Assembly (NCBI GenBank): GCA_014338405.1
Contig: JTDE01001513.1
Location: 54,593 to 118,592, forward strand
From: Paragonimus skrjabini miyazakii
Lineage: Eukaryota > Platyhelminthes > Trematoda > Plagiorchiida > Troglotrematidae
Length of the DNA: 64,000 bases
Reading direction: 5' to 3'
Shown here piece after piece: positions 13,670 through 23,854 of this stretch; within the stretch, counting starts at the first letter, position 1; every line of letters starts with the position of its first letter. The notes beneath the pieces were generated by a model. It saw only the letters and a list, made by a program, of their open reading frames with translations, did no database searches and was not told the origin of the DNA. Made by a program: the position numbers and the translations under genes.

Positions 13670-13950
13670 TAACCAGTGGTACAAAAGCAATGTGGCACAG
13701 TAGACTGTTAGCAAAGTAGACAGTAGAATCTCTCGTATGAATGAAGAACACTTGCTAGCTTCATCGTTGGGGCACATAACATAATATACCATAAGCTCAA
13801 CGAACCAAATGAGAGTTACTCATTTTCTGTCGACTGTTTTCATTAAGAAATCTGGTTCCTTTTGCCTATAAGCTGAAATCATTCGGCCGTTTCATGGTTG
13901 TCCTGCAAACGGGCAAGCATCCAGCACAACCCCAGAAGGGATTAGGAAGC

Positions 13951-14046
13951 GTTTTTGCAAACAGTTAGTCCCGGTGATCACCAACAAAGTGATAGACACT
14001 TGTTTCGATCTAGTTGGATCTCATCAGCACCACGTACATCAAAGAA
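13951..14046 (-). mobile_element. Hammerhead SINE family B, 3' half
   Basis: Read on the minus strand, this is the 3' part of a dispersed repeat also found at 14141-14309 (+), 42845-42951 (+) and 23566-23690 (-). Shared words are GTGGTGCTGATGA, TCGAAAC, CACTTYGTTG and ACTGTTTGCAAA. The 5' tRNA-like half is missing or unrecognisable here. This copy keeps the full hammerhead core (see the ncRNA entry). The family resembles the schistosome SM-alpha SINE, which is known to be tRNA-like at its 5' end and to encode an active hammerhead ribozyme; the relation is inferred from the ribozyme text and layout. Confidence 0.8.
13989..14033 (-). ncRNA. Hammerhead ribozyme, intact core (SINE family B)
   Basis: In minus-strand order: stem I 5' arm GTGGTG (14033-14028), conserved CTGATGA (14027-14021), stem II GATC-CAACTA-GATC (14020-14007), GAA (14006-14004), a short stem III ACA-AG-TGT (14003-13996), cleavage base C of the GTC triplet (13995), and stem I 3' arm TATCAC (13994-13989). 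Stem II pairs fully. Stem I pairs with two G-U wobbles. Stem III is only three pairs with a two-base loop, so it is of the minimal type, which in known cases may work better as a dimer. All invariant core bases are present. Self-cleavage is inferred, not shown. Confidence 0.75.
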
Positions 14047-14140
14047 CATCTTTTCCTTAGCTGGTAGATTTCAGTTTATAAACAAAATGAAGCACAACTA
14101 CTGGGGAAAACTAATTCACATACTTTTCTGCAACCCTGGT

Positions 14141-14309
14141 GTCCGAGACCTCGTGGTCCAGTGGGTAAGTTTCTAGACTACAATCTGCCGCATATTCAAG
14201 GGTCGTAGGTTCGTTTCTCTTGCGTGCGTGGTGCTGGTGAGACTCAACTATGTCGAAACGGCTGTCTACCACTTCGTTGTTGATTGCTGGGACCAACTGT
14301 TTGGAAAAC
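14141..14309 (+). mobile_element. Hammerhead SINE family B, near full length
   Basis: The 5' part looks tRNA-derived, with a box-A-like TGGTCCAGTGGGTAAG near 14156-14171 and a box-B-like GGTTCGTTTCT near 14210. The 3' part starting near 14225 is the hammerhead-bearing body shared with three other copies in the window. It lies about 95 bases from another copy in the opposite orientation. Box A and B imply RNA polymerase III transcription of the founder element. The 3' boundary, after TGTTTGGAAAAC, was set from similarity to the other copies. Confidence 0.8.
14228..14272 (+). ncRNA. Hammerhead with core mutation (CTGGTGA)
   Basis: The layout is the same as in the intact copy: stem I GTGGTG/TACCAC (14228-14233 with 14267-14272, one wobble), core at 14234-14240, stem II GAC/GTC, GAAA at 14255-14258, and a GTC cleavage triplet at 14264-14266. 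The core reads CTGGTGA instead of CTGANGA, so invariant A6 is G. That change is expected to abolish or strongly reduce cleavage. Confidence 0.7.
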
Positions 14310-14448
14310 CCGGTTATTGGCGATGGCTCTATTTGACGACATAGGGAATGTTTAGATTCAGCTCCTTTTATCTGGCGGGCGTACGACATTTATTTACGCT
14401 AATTTCATTTCCTAATCTTCGTTACAGATTGCTTATTTTGAACATAAG

Positions 14449-15081
14449 ATGTCGATTGATTTGCCCGAAGCTAAGCCAGATACTATGGAGGAGATCTTTT
14501 CCGACAAATTTCAGTACATCAATTTGGAGCATTATAATATTTATCACTTCGAGGAGTTGGTTATCGATGGTAGACGCTATCAGTTTCGACTTTCGTCCAA
14601 AGGTGATCTGATGACAGTTGTGACTCATATAGTCGGCCGACCGATTTTGCTCGTGTCTGTGTGGACCAACATGGATTATGAGAAGCGCCTAAAAGAAATA
14701 CATCAACACATATTGGATCTCGAACGGTCGGGAGCAATACCGCCGGATTTTCGAAGTTTGTTTCGTATTCGTTTGCTCTTTTTTTTCCATTGTTTATGTT
14801 TCAGTACTGATCGGTTAACTCGACTGTTAGCTTTAGCTCACAGACTTGAAGTTCATGAATATGTACATTCACACATGAATATTGGTATGTACTCCCCATC
14901 TGGCTTATCACAGTGTCTGAACCAAAATGACATCAGAGATGGTGTGTGCTGTATTACTGATGGCATCACTCACATTCCCCATACGCAATGTAACTTCGAA
15001 GGGAGTAAAACTAGAGAGGGTGTAAATGGAGACATAACTCGGATATCTGCGACTTACAAGCTGGATGACCAGAAACGTTAA
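14449..15081 (+). CDS. Hypothetical protein, possible fluke gene of unknown function
   Basis: This is the longest open frame in the window, 210 codons. I do not recognise the family. Residues 1-105 look like a real soluble domain: acidic and aromatic start MSIDLPEAKPDTMEEIF, a beta-like stretch FEELVIDGRRYQFRLSSKGD, then ILLVSVWTNMDYEKRLKEIH. Residues 105-118 are oddly rich in F and L because the DNA there, 14760-14804, looks like a 45-nt intron: GTTTCG donor, long pyrimidine tract and TTTCAG acceptor. Removing it keeps the frame and joins DFRSF to TDRLTRLLALAHRLEVHEY, a likely helix. A TTACAG acceptor lies just upstream at 14427, so the ATG may sit in a second exon. An AATAAA lies at 15733. 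The last about 60 residues are less convincing, since LINE-tail sequence starts just after the stop. Confidence 0.5.
   Translation: MSIDLPEAKPDTMEEIFSDKFQYINLEHYNIYHFEELVIDGRRYQFRLSSKGDLMTVVTHIVGRPILLVSVWTNMDYEKRLKEIHQHILDLERSGAIPPDFRSLFRIRLLFFFHCLCFSTDRLTRLLALAHRLEVHEYVHSHMNIGMYSPSGLSQCLNQNDIRDGVCCITDGITHIPHTQCNFEGSKTREGVNGDITRISATYKLDDQKR
14760..14804 (+). other. Possible 45-nt mini-intron
   Basis: The segment begins GTTTCG, contains a run of eight or more Ts and ends TTTATGTTTCAG. Its length is a multiple of three, so the frame stays open with or without removal. Very short introns are known in trematode genes. The alternative donors at 14756 and 14765 would shift the frame into a stop soon after the acceptor. 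Only transcript data can settle this. Confidence 0.45.
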
Positions 15082-15084
15082 GGG

Positions 15085-15420
15085 AGCTGACAGTTGATGG
15101 GACTCAGTGATGTGAGTGCTGCCATTGTTTGATCATCTGTGAAGTAAGTGCAGTTAGTGAAGCGGACAGTGAAAAATACATGGAAGATATCTTGAGAATG
15201 CCTGCTTATTCTTACATACAGTCCTACTGTTTGCTTGAAAGATGTTAAATGTTTGAGATTAAACGTAAGTGTTTTATCACTTTGGTTTTATCTCCACCCC
15301 ACTCGCTTGCTTTACAATAGACTTGTTCTTCCTGTAATAGCTATATGGTAAATAATCACTAGTGTAGTTTACTGACTTATTGCTGTCTACGGTGGTGATG
15401 CTGTTGCTGTAGCAGTGGAA
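15085..15420 (+). repeat. LINE 3' tail fragments
   Basis: The words TCATCTGTGAAGTAAGTGCA near 15135 and TATTGCTGTCTACGGTGGTGA near 15380 recur in the better-preserved LINE tails at 61080-61385, 19290-19590 and 23855-24087. The copy is interrupted and diverged, so only pieces are visible. Confidence 0.55.
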
Positions 15421-17420
15421 ATCAAATCAGTGTAGCCACAACGACACCGGCTTCCAGTATGGTTCACTGGTTTGGGCTCGGTCTACTCCCACTGGCGTGC
15501 ATGCTAGGTAGTGATTTAAAAAAAATTTTCTTTTCGTTCCCTTTCAGATTTGATTGGTCATGAGGGAAATCAGCTGACCGCGTAGAAGTCCAACAAAATC
15601 GCCTCTGTTTACTGATTCATCGGTTCATAGACGTGGATTCACTTCCTAATCCGTGAAATGCTTGCTGTTCGTGTGTTATTTGTTGGCAGCGCGCGGTGTG
15701 CATTTATCTTTTTCTACTGTCTTTTTATGTCCAATAAATATTCTTGAATGAACGACTTTCGGTTTTGGTTCTGGCTTCGAATATTATATTTTCTGATCAA
15801 ATACACCGTGTATGTGCATGTATGCTCGCTTTGTTCACCGCATCATTCAGACAGCTGCTTCAATTTGAGCATCATGCGTATTCATTCGCCGTCTTCACAT
15901 TCAGGACACTAGAATAAATGACTGATGAGGTATTCAAGATACCTGAAAGAGTGGATCGATGCTTTCATCACTGGAGTGTGTTTGAAAATCAAGTTGTGAG
16001 CCATTCGGTAACGAACTTGCGTTCACTACAACAATGGATGGGTACCCGCTTGAAGTATAATCCAGTGGAATGGTGAACGCGAGGTTTTGACCGTTTCGGA
16101 TATCAACGTGGATGGTTAGTCATCACATTTTTATACAACGTTCAACATTCAGTGCGTGAAATAAATGAAACTGTTTTCCAGGGTGATGATATACTGTTAC
16201 TTCGAGCTTAGATGGTTCATATCGTAGAATTAGCTTATTTCTTTGACCACCACGGTTAACAGAACCACTGATGTATTGCTGTCGGTGATGGTAATGATAG
16301 ATAGAGAGATAGATAAGACTTAATCCCACTGAATATTTTTGAGTCCAGTTCAGTTCGTAATCAAAGCTAACAGTAACTCCACGGAAATAATTCAACAGTC
16401 TGTTACTAGAGTTTATCGGACAATTAATGTCGAACATGGATGCAGTGATCTGATCAGAAGATGCACGAACAATTCGCTGTTCGATGGTAGGTCCAAAATG
16501 CGTATCAGCTGCACTTCTGAGAACAAATCATGGTGATTCACGTGGTGCATCTTGCTGGTGGCCATTGTAAGTCACCTGTACCAGACGATCGATCCGGTCT
16601 ATTTCGCAGATGTTTGATGTTGGTTTAACTGGTTACTTCAGCCGTGTGTTCGATGGGTAATATCGACGGTCGATGGACACGTCCGCCTGACTAACCGTAC
16701 GCTTCAGACGTTGACTGTTATTTCTTCTTTTTAACATTTTCCGGCAGCACTTCTGCATATTCTCTTATCATCTTTTCTTGGGTCGATGTCAGTTTAAGGC
16801 AACTCAAGGGGTTTCTCTCAAATTACTCAGTATTTCTGGAGTGATCCAAACCAGGCGAAACGCAATGGAGCAAAGAATGAAAATTAAAATTATCAGGCGG
16901 GAATCTCGATAGTGTAGGTTGGCTTACACTAGCAAACTTTCTAATCGAGTCACTTGAGTAAGCGTCAGTGGGTCAAAATAGTCGAAGCATACTGGGACGA
17001 TGGAAAGAGGTGATGTTGCCTGAACATAGCACACACCTTCATTTTGATGAACACTGTCCTGCCTGCTTAGGTGATGTACAATGAGCGTTCCATGATCCGT
17101 CAGTGTACACCATTTTTATCCACTTTTTCCACTGCGCAGTTTAACTAGTCGGTCATTCCGTTCTTCTTCCCGGAGTCAGTTACTGCTGTAACCACCGGTG
17201 TTCTTTCTTCAGGAAAAGTTGCGGATGGGCTGGTCCGTTCTTTTCTTCACTCTTCTCTGCTTATACCTTCTCTTACTTCCAAGATAGTTGGTGAACGTAG
17301 ATGGTTTTAATTTACACATGTTTCGCCAATTAGATTAGCAAGCTGCTTTGGTGAATATTCTTTCCAATCAAGCCACTTCTACTGTGTTACCGCCGCAATC
17401 TTGCAATGTAACCTGGTATG
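15421..17420. other. About 2 kb without a recognisable gene
   Basis: The stretch holds an AATAAA at 15733 that could serve the 14449 gene, and a short LINE-tail piece at about 16250-16300 with GAACCACTGATGTATTGCTG followed by TGATGGTAATGATAG. The minus-strand frame at 16123-16437 overlaps that repeat and is not a convincing gene. Confidence 0.5.
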
Positions 17421-17772
17421 CAATTGTATTTCGGCTCTCAAACGTAGTAGGGGTGCTGGCCCAGTCGACCTTGTGCGGCCACTTTTCAAGGAAAGTGAGC
17501 AGGTGTTATTAGAGGCCTTGACTCAGTTTTTTCAACTTCTGTGGACGACGGAGAACATTTCTGTCTGATGTGGTCACTAGATAATAGTTCCTATATTCAA
17601 GAAAGGAATCCGGGGCTCTTACAAAAACCATAGAGGAATTAGCTTGACGCCAGTACTTACTAGGGTTCCAGCATCCATTATACTTCATCGACTAACTGCA
17701 GCTCGAAAGGCAAACATTAAAGAAGAATAAAGAGGGCCTTGCCATGGAGGAGGATGTACTGACTGGATTTTT

Positions 17773-17777
17773 ACTCT
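17773..17777. repeat. Target-site duplication ACTCT, left copy
   Basis: ACTCT directly precedes the TG end of the solo LTR, and an identical ACTCT follows its CA end at 18186-18190. Five-base duplications are typical for LTR retrotransposon integration. Confidence 0.8.
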
Positions 17778-18185
17778 TGTTACGACCCCACCTGATAGAG
17801 AAAAGACAAGAACAACGCAAAGACCACGAGCAGTATCTCTATCACGAACGAAGGCAATGATATTGCAAGCGGTATGAAAATCAGAGCTCAAATATCGGAA
17901 CGCAACTCTCGCAACCTAGAACCCCCCAACAAGTAAGGAAAAAGACGGCATTCAAACGAGCTTTATTTACTGCTCAGCCCGAAGGCAAAATTGCGATTTA
18001 CAGCAACTGTATTTATAGGTTTGGGTCGGCCTTTGATCTAGGTAGCCGAATGGACCAATCAGAAGCGAGCGTAGCTTCCTGGACGTTCCAGAATTCTCAC
18101 AAGCTTTCTGGTTCCCGGGAAATGAAGAAATCCATTTCCCTTGCAAATAATGCGAATGTTTGGGAAAAAGTGCCTTTTCCCAACA
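17778..18185 (-). mobile_element. Solo LTR inserted in an RTE LINE
   Basis: The 408-bp insert begins TGTTACG and ends CCCAACA on the plus strand, giving TG...CA ends. It is flanked by the direct repeat ACTCT at 17773-17777 and 18186-18190, a 5-bp target-site duplication. Removing the insert and one duplicate restores the LINE reading TL-QQLLE across the junction. Promoter-like signals run on the minus strand: TATAAATA at 18017-18010 and AATAAA at 17967-17962, in the right order and spacing for an LTR. No internal retrotransposon sequence is attached. The element type (gypsy, BEL or other) cannot be told from the LTR alone. Confidence 0.85.
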
Positions 18186-18190
18186 ACTCT
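18186..18190. repeat. Target-site duplication ACTCT, right copy
   Basis: This is the partner of the copy at 17773-17777. The LINE reading frame resumes from here. Confidence 0.8.
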
Positions 18191-19766
18191 TCAGCAACTT
18201 CTGGAGTAGCGTCATGTATACTGCGGGCCAACAGTTGCCGTATTTCTAGACGATGAAGGTGCGTTCGATTTGGTGGTTCGGTCTACACTTTTAGAGTCGC
18301 TTAAACGCAAGGGTGTACCGACCAAGTATGTGAGCATACTGTCGGCGCTTTATTCCTATACTTCAGCCCAGGTTAGGGTTTACGGTGAGTTATCTGACAG
18401 TTGCAGCACCAGGAGCGGTTTATGTCAAGGCTGTCCACTTTCATCATTTCGGTTTAATTTTGTGGTGGACGATATAATGGAGTATTGTCTACGGCACTCA
18501 CAAGAGGCCGGCGTGGATTTCCTGCCTGATAGAAGACTGCTGTTGGTTGTGCTGACGACAAGATGTTGCTGGTTGACAAATTTTAAGCAGCGCAAACAAT
18601 GCGTGACGCTATTTTGCATTCGTCTAAATACTTCGGAATGCGTTTTGTAGCCTCGAACTGCAAAGTACTTCTGCAAAATTGCCGTGATTCCGTGGACATC
18701 ATTTTAGATAACGAAGCCATGGAGGTTGTTGATCGATTTGTGTACTTGGGAAGCCGCATCAACGGCGGCAGAGGTGTGACTAATGAAATGGAATCGCGTA
18801 TCTCTAAGGCTAGAATGGTATTTGCCAATCTGAGGGCATCTATGGCGAATGAGAGGCATCTCTCTGAGGCTTATGGATCGCGCGTATATAAGGCGACAAT
18901 GAAGGCCGTATCACTTCACGGCTGTGAAACTTAAGGTAGGAAATGAATCGTCTTCAAGTATTTGAGCATCCATATCTCTGTCTGAGCGCTCGCATCAGTC
19001 GGTACCAACGGACAAGCAACGGTGACCTTATGAAGTGGCTATTTGATAGTGCTTATCGAGCGAGTCTCTTTATTTCATGTCTAAGTTTGTACAAACTTAG
19101 GTTATTGAGCCATTCTCTAAAAACGCCAGCCAGTCGTCTGCCACACCGGGTGCTTTGCCCATGTTTCGTCCCTCCTGGCACAGGGAAATAAATTCGTTCG
19201 CCAGGGAGTTGATCACTGTGAGTCGGGATGGGAATGTCGCGACTTATTTAGTCATTAGCCGGGGACTTTTGATAACAGGGCGGCTAATCAGGTACGGTGG
19301 CGTGAATGTTCAGCCGGGTTGTCAATGAAGTTAGTACGTTTAATGACGTGGAACATAGATGCTTTCTTGCTGGTCATGATTTACCGTTCCTTCTAGCTCG
19401 GTTGTCGATTTGTAAGTTGTGGGCGACTTGATGTTGAGTGTTTGAGTATAACCGTAGTTATTTTTAGTATTCGGACTCTATGCTTCTCTTTCTTTCCCTC
19501 GTGACTGAAACCTGCCATTTTCTTCCTGCTTGTATGGTAGTTAAGCGTCAGTAGGAACCACTGATGTACTGTTGTCTTTGACGGTGATGGTGGATGTGCT
19601 TTTACAATCGTAGTATGTTTGATTCGCTCCTCGTTTATCGGACTCTTTATCTGTTGACCCATGGATACTGGTGTACAGATCAATGTTCTTCCATTAGGGT
19701 TCTACAAATAGATAAGAAGGGTATTATCACACGCACTTACAGCTCATTACACATCGGCCACCGAAT

Positions 19767-20100
19767 ATGTTCAGCGGTAAACGTACGTTCCGTCAGATTT
19801 TCACCATAGTAAACGTGCGGGTGCCGATTCCTGATATATTTTCTACAGTATTTAGATTGTTAACCGACGTTGGGTATGATCAACTAGTCGATCACTCCAC
19901 GCATCTTTTACTCAACGGCATTTGGACCAGCGCGGTTCTAAGCAGTTTGTCACACCAAAACATGGTTGCTCGTACTTGCTGTTTGTTTTCCACACTATCC
20001 CCATGCATCTTTCGCTTAACATTGGATACGTTCATGATGGCTGAAGTTTTGTGTAATCCATCTGTCCTGGGCTTAACCCTCCTACATGGTACCTAAAAAG
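19767..20100 (+). mobile_element. LINE endonuclease remnant (probable)
   Basis: The frame contains LLTDVGYDQLVDHSTHLLLN, then VLSSLSHQNMVARTCC. It resembles the part of CR1-type AP endonucleases that reads LxxxGxxQLVxxPTH followed by LDLVLSS. A short deletion seems to have removed part of the LDLV motif. No catalytic SDH triplet remains in frame. I infer a degenerate endonuclease fragment. Confidence 0.55.
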
Positions 20101-21860
20101 CTAGGGCCGATGTTCAAGCAAAGATTTTCACACTCTGAATGACGCCACCCTGCGCGATTCGTAGCGGACTTTACATATCTAAGACACCATGGTTAGCTTT
20201 CTTGGTACCCATTTGTCATCCTCATCGTCATCATAACAATCATGAGCCTGATCAAAAATTACCGTGGTTCGGGTCGCCACCCATCTCAAAAGTGACGCGG
20301 AATGACCTAGAAGGAGAAACGTTGCTGAAAAGGTTATATAATAATAATCATCATAAGCATAGACTAAGAGGAAGAACCAAAAGTAGTATGAATGCAAGCG
20401 CTCAACTTATTGTGGCATACCGTCATCTCGGATAGCGTTTCTAACCAGCGATTGGGGTGATCATGAGGACCCCGACCACGCAGATGATATCTACCCACGT
20501 TGCTCAATGGAATAGTCAGGGTCTTCATATTTCCCTGACCTCTGCACTCAGAATAAGTTCTTGCGCACACCATCTGCCTTGGCTCACAATTGATCAGGCC
20601 AGTGATTTGGATCAGTGGTTGCATAACTGATAGCAAACACGCCGCCCATAAACTCTATTGGTCATTTTTCTCCCTCGCCTTGGTTAATGTTCTCATATTT
20701 ATTGTGTTGTAATTAGCTTAATGATCAAATGCAGAAACCAAATCTCGTTCGCTGCTGTGCCGTCCTCATGTCTTCATTGGATATTTTCGGTCGGTTTGCA
20801 ATTTATTGTTTACTCTACTCGTATGTATATAGTAGTATAACTTCATCTCCCAATTTAACGTGATCCATCGGTTCGCGGTATTCGTTCTTATTCGCAACTC
20901 TAAATCAGTCGCAAACAGTTGAACTGTATTCGACTTTGCTACTTATATTCTGTTTCCTAACACACTACCATATTTGTTTGTTTGAGTAACAGTAACACCT
21001 TACCTGTTTTACTGCCCGAATTAACCGGACGATCATTGCTTTCGTTGCAATGTTATATGAGTTTATAAACCTGGTCGTGTCAGTTCATTAGAAATGTTTG
21101 TTATTGTACTTGGTGAACCACTTTCGATATGATTATGTGTACTTACGTATAGTTTGCTCTCTGCTCACTTTAAGATGTATATATTCAGCCCTGACCGTGC
21201 GTAAGACTAGCCTACTAGAACTCATAATCCGACTTTCCTGTTGATTTAAAACCGTTGATAAGCACCAATCACGAGGTGTACCCATGTGTTTTACCGCATG
21301 GACTACGTTGTCGCCTATCAGGAGTTGCAAGCAGCCGACAGAGATATTTCAAAAACGGCTGTTCTTACGTCACTGAGTTTATTGTGATTTCTGTGTACAC
21401 TGTTTTGTTATTTAAAAAAAATGCGATGCATTCCTCTGAGCGTTGCATGGGTTTTGAATTTAGTTCACCCTTTTTGGTTTACTTATCAGTTATGATCGCC
21501 AGTGGAGAACGTTAGACTCATCTGCAACAGCTCTCCAACAGACCAAAAGTCCGACTTAATTTTTAACTGAGATAGTTGCATTTTTGGTTAACCCACTATG
21601 TTGTTCATGGGACATCACGTTGGTCAGCATAGTATTCGACTGCTGATCGGTGGGGTTCCACCCATTCGCGAAATTCGACGCTTTACAACACTCACTGTCT
21701 TTCATTTCTTCAACAGGACGGTCAACCACGGCGGTTTGTTTAGCATTGCGTTAGACCTGTGCACCATTTAGCCCGCTTACTCTGTGGCCGTGTCTTTATT
21801 GACAAAGAGTGCGATGGTTTCGGATTCTAAATAGGAGTTAGGGACGGTCCCTAAAGTGTT
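20101..21860. other. About 1.8 kb without a recognisable gene
   Basis: I see no conserved protein or RNA. There are short CAT/ATG-rich patches (about 20215-20245 and 20335-20360) like the trinucleotide ends of LINE tails, but nothing else assignable. Confidence 0.5.
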
Positions 21861-21869
21861 AACCATCTT

Positions 21870-22440
21870 GAGATCATGGATTGTATCATTAAAAGATGGA
21901 TGTAATCGAACACACGCTGAGTATGGCTACAAATGGTATGGTTGAACGGCTCGATCGAAATCTAAAAGCAGCCCTTTGTTTGGTTGGTGCACTCCGTTAG
22001 ACAGGTTCTGTGGATGGTCTCACTTGGCATCCGTGTGTTCTGTGGTGTCGACCTACCTGTTTCTAATGTCCAGCTTTACGGGCAACTGTCGCGTTTGCTT
22101 GGGATTCATTTCTCCTCTTTAGGTATGACGCCAGTTATGTTAAGCAGTTCGCTTTGCCTGTATGTCATTTCCACGTCACGAATACTCGAGAAAAAGAGCC
22201 AAATATTCATCTCCACAAATCTCTACCACGAATTCACACCCGTCTTCTTTCTTGTGCATGTTTTACGACACCTATGCGAACCGTCCTAAAAGCAGCCATT
22301 TAAGTTGGTCAGTATGTGATTAGCAAAGGTCGTTTGAAGTATGTGTATTTCGAAACGGCTGAGGACTCCCTGCAAGCTAGTTCACGGATCGTGACTAGGC
22401 CATCAGACATTTCTGAGACACACCATCTTAGCTCAAGAAC
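21870..22440 (+). mobile_element. Ty3/gypsy integrase remnant
   Basis: Across two frames the text reads DGCNRTHAEYGYKWYG and then NGMVERLDRNLKAALCLVGA (about 21935-21995). This corresponds to the HPxxNGxVERxHRxLKAAL block of gypsy integrases, just downstream of the catalytic glutamate region. Further on, NIHLHKSLPRIHTRLL near 22205 and SKGRLKYVYFE near 22325 match the usual VHKDLxxCxHVFVR and DxFTVDxxG segments. Stops and frameshifts are frequent, so the copy is dead. Confidence 0.7.
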
Positions 22441-23560
22441 ATTATACTTTCGTTGCCTCTGGCTTCCGCTACTCTATTGAAGGTGTATTAGCCTAAGCTT
22501 TTCTTGAGTGATCAGCGTTTTTTGGGTCTTTTGTGTTTGCCACATCAAAAACCAGTACACAACAACCAGTTTTCCCGAAACAATGAAAGTAACGAAAGAT
22601 TTTTCAAAACAACCAAAAAAAATTCTAGAAACCCATTGGTGTGGTTAATGGTAACGGCTGTTTGTAGAAACTATCGTTTACTTGAGCCTTGCCACTCTAA
22701 TATTTCATCCGATGCGTTTGCTATTATTTTATTGTGTTCAGACTCACCTATTTATTCATGATAAGTCGCTCGCATAAGCTGTGATTTCATTGAAAATAAT
22801 TTTAGTCGTTTGTAGTTGAGTGTGTTGATTTACAATTCAATGGCCATAAACGTGGCATGGCTGATTCCCCACATCCGATTGTGAAGCTTCAACCGCTTGC
22901 AAGTTGCGTTCACAATGTCCGATCGTCTGCTCGCTCAAGTCTCTAACTCGAAGCACACTGGTTATTTACAGCTTATTAAATTTCAACGTAATCTAATTTC
23001 ATGCGAGTTTTCTTCTGTAGTGTTGTGCGTTATATAACAAACAATGCATTGGAGAGAGAAACGCAGCAACTTCTGGTTAATTCGCGTTCGAAGGAACTGC
23101 CAATTAGTGAAGAATTACATTAAATTGAAAGCTAGGTTAATTAAAGTCAGCAGCTACCATAAAAGTCACAGTTGGTGCAAGTTTATAATTGCTTGTTTTA
23201 TCACCTACACACCGCCATTGCGTCTGGTTGCCTCCCGCCAATAAATATAGATTTCAGTCATCAAGATTGCGATTTAGTGTTCATAATTTGGAACGTAGTT
23301 TATGTTTACAGTCAACACTGACAGTGATTTTGTCTCACCTAGCGGTAATTATGGATTCAAGGGCATTTCGGACTAGTTTTGCCTCAAAATAAATGTTTTA
23401 AAGTATGGAACGTAATGCAAGATAGCAGAGCGTTGTTGGTTTAAAATGAAGCATACTGTTTTTGCAGATGATGGATGATTTTGTATCAAGCCCGGCCGAA
23501 CATTTTCGTTCCCATAACATTGCACGTTTTATACAGCCTGGGATGCAGATCCATAAGCAG
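22441..23560. other. About 1.1 kb without a recognisable gene
   Basis: The frames at 22504-22761, 23044-23244 and 23189-23392 have no recognisable motif, and I see no splice-linked exon set. Nothing else is visible. Confidence 0.5.
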
Positions 23561-23565
23561 CCAAG

Positions 23566-23690
23566 TGTTTTGCAAATGGTTGACCCTCGTGACCATTAAC
23601 GAAGTGGTAGCTGCTTCGAGCTTCTTGGCCTCTGTCGGCACCACGCACCCTGGGTACTTGAACCCACGACTCCCGGTTAAGCATCAGATG
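23566..23690 (-). mobile_element. Hammerhead SINE family B, decayed copy
   Basis: On the minus strand the box-B-like GGGTTCAAGTACCC (about 23666-23653) is followed by GCGTGGTG and later ACCACTTCGTTAATGGTCAC and TTTGCAAAAC, the body of family B. At the hammerhead position (23644-23604) the stem I arms GTGGTG and TACCAC survive. The core has become CCGACAG and GAAA has become GAAG, so the ribozyme is lost. Confidence 0.7.
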
Positions 23691-23854
23691 CGTATCCGCA
23701 GGATCTCGGGAAGGTATGTTACTTCCGTTGGATGTTGCCCTTTGGCTGAAAAAAGTAAGCGACCGAAATTATTTGTTCATCAGACACCGGCAAATTGAGT
23801 CACATCGAAATTCTTTGTCTGTGGTATAGCTTTTGCTATTCTATTTCCTAATTT

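Larger units (their letters stand above)
17430..19590 (+). mobile_element. RTE-like LINE, split by a solo LTR
   Basis: Broken frames spell an RTE-type polymerase in the right order. About 17440 gives RSRGAGPVDLVRPLFK; 17595-17690 gives VPIFKKG, YKNHRGISLTPVLTR and ASIILHRLTAARKA; 17750 gives CTDWIFTL. The text then stops and resumes after an inserted LTR with QQLLE and RPTVAVFLDDEGAFDLVV written across 18186-18280. Next come RKGVPTKYVSILSALY, GLCQGCPLSSFRFNFVVDDI, a CADD catalytic box near 18550, and KYFGMRFVASNCKVLLQ, EVVDRFVYLGSRI, ISKARMVFANLRA. The 3' end, about 19200-19590, matches the tails at 61.0 kb and 23.9 kb. Stops and frameshifts make it inactive. Confidence 0.9.

Noticed and set aside
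15920..15960. CTGATGA, GGTAT-TCAAG-ATACC hairpin, then TGAAAG on the plus strand, like a hammerhead
   Set aside because: One extra T separates stem II from GAAA, and no stem I pairing is found around it. Kept only as a near-miss.
16845..16875. GGCGAAACGC near a GTGATCC word as a decayed hammerhead
   Set aside because: No CTGANGA box or stem pairing.
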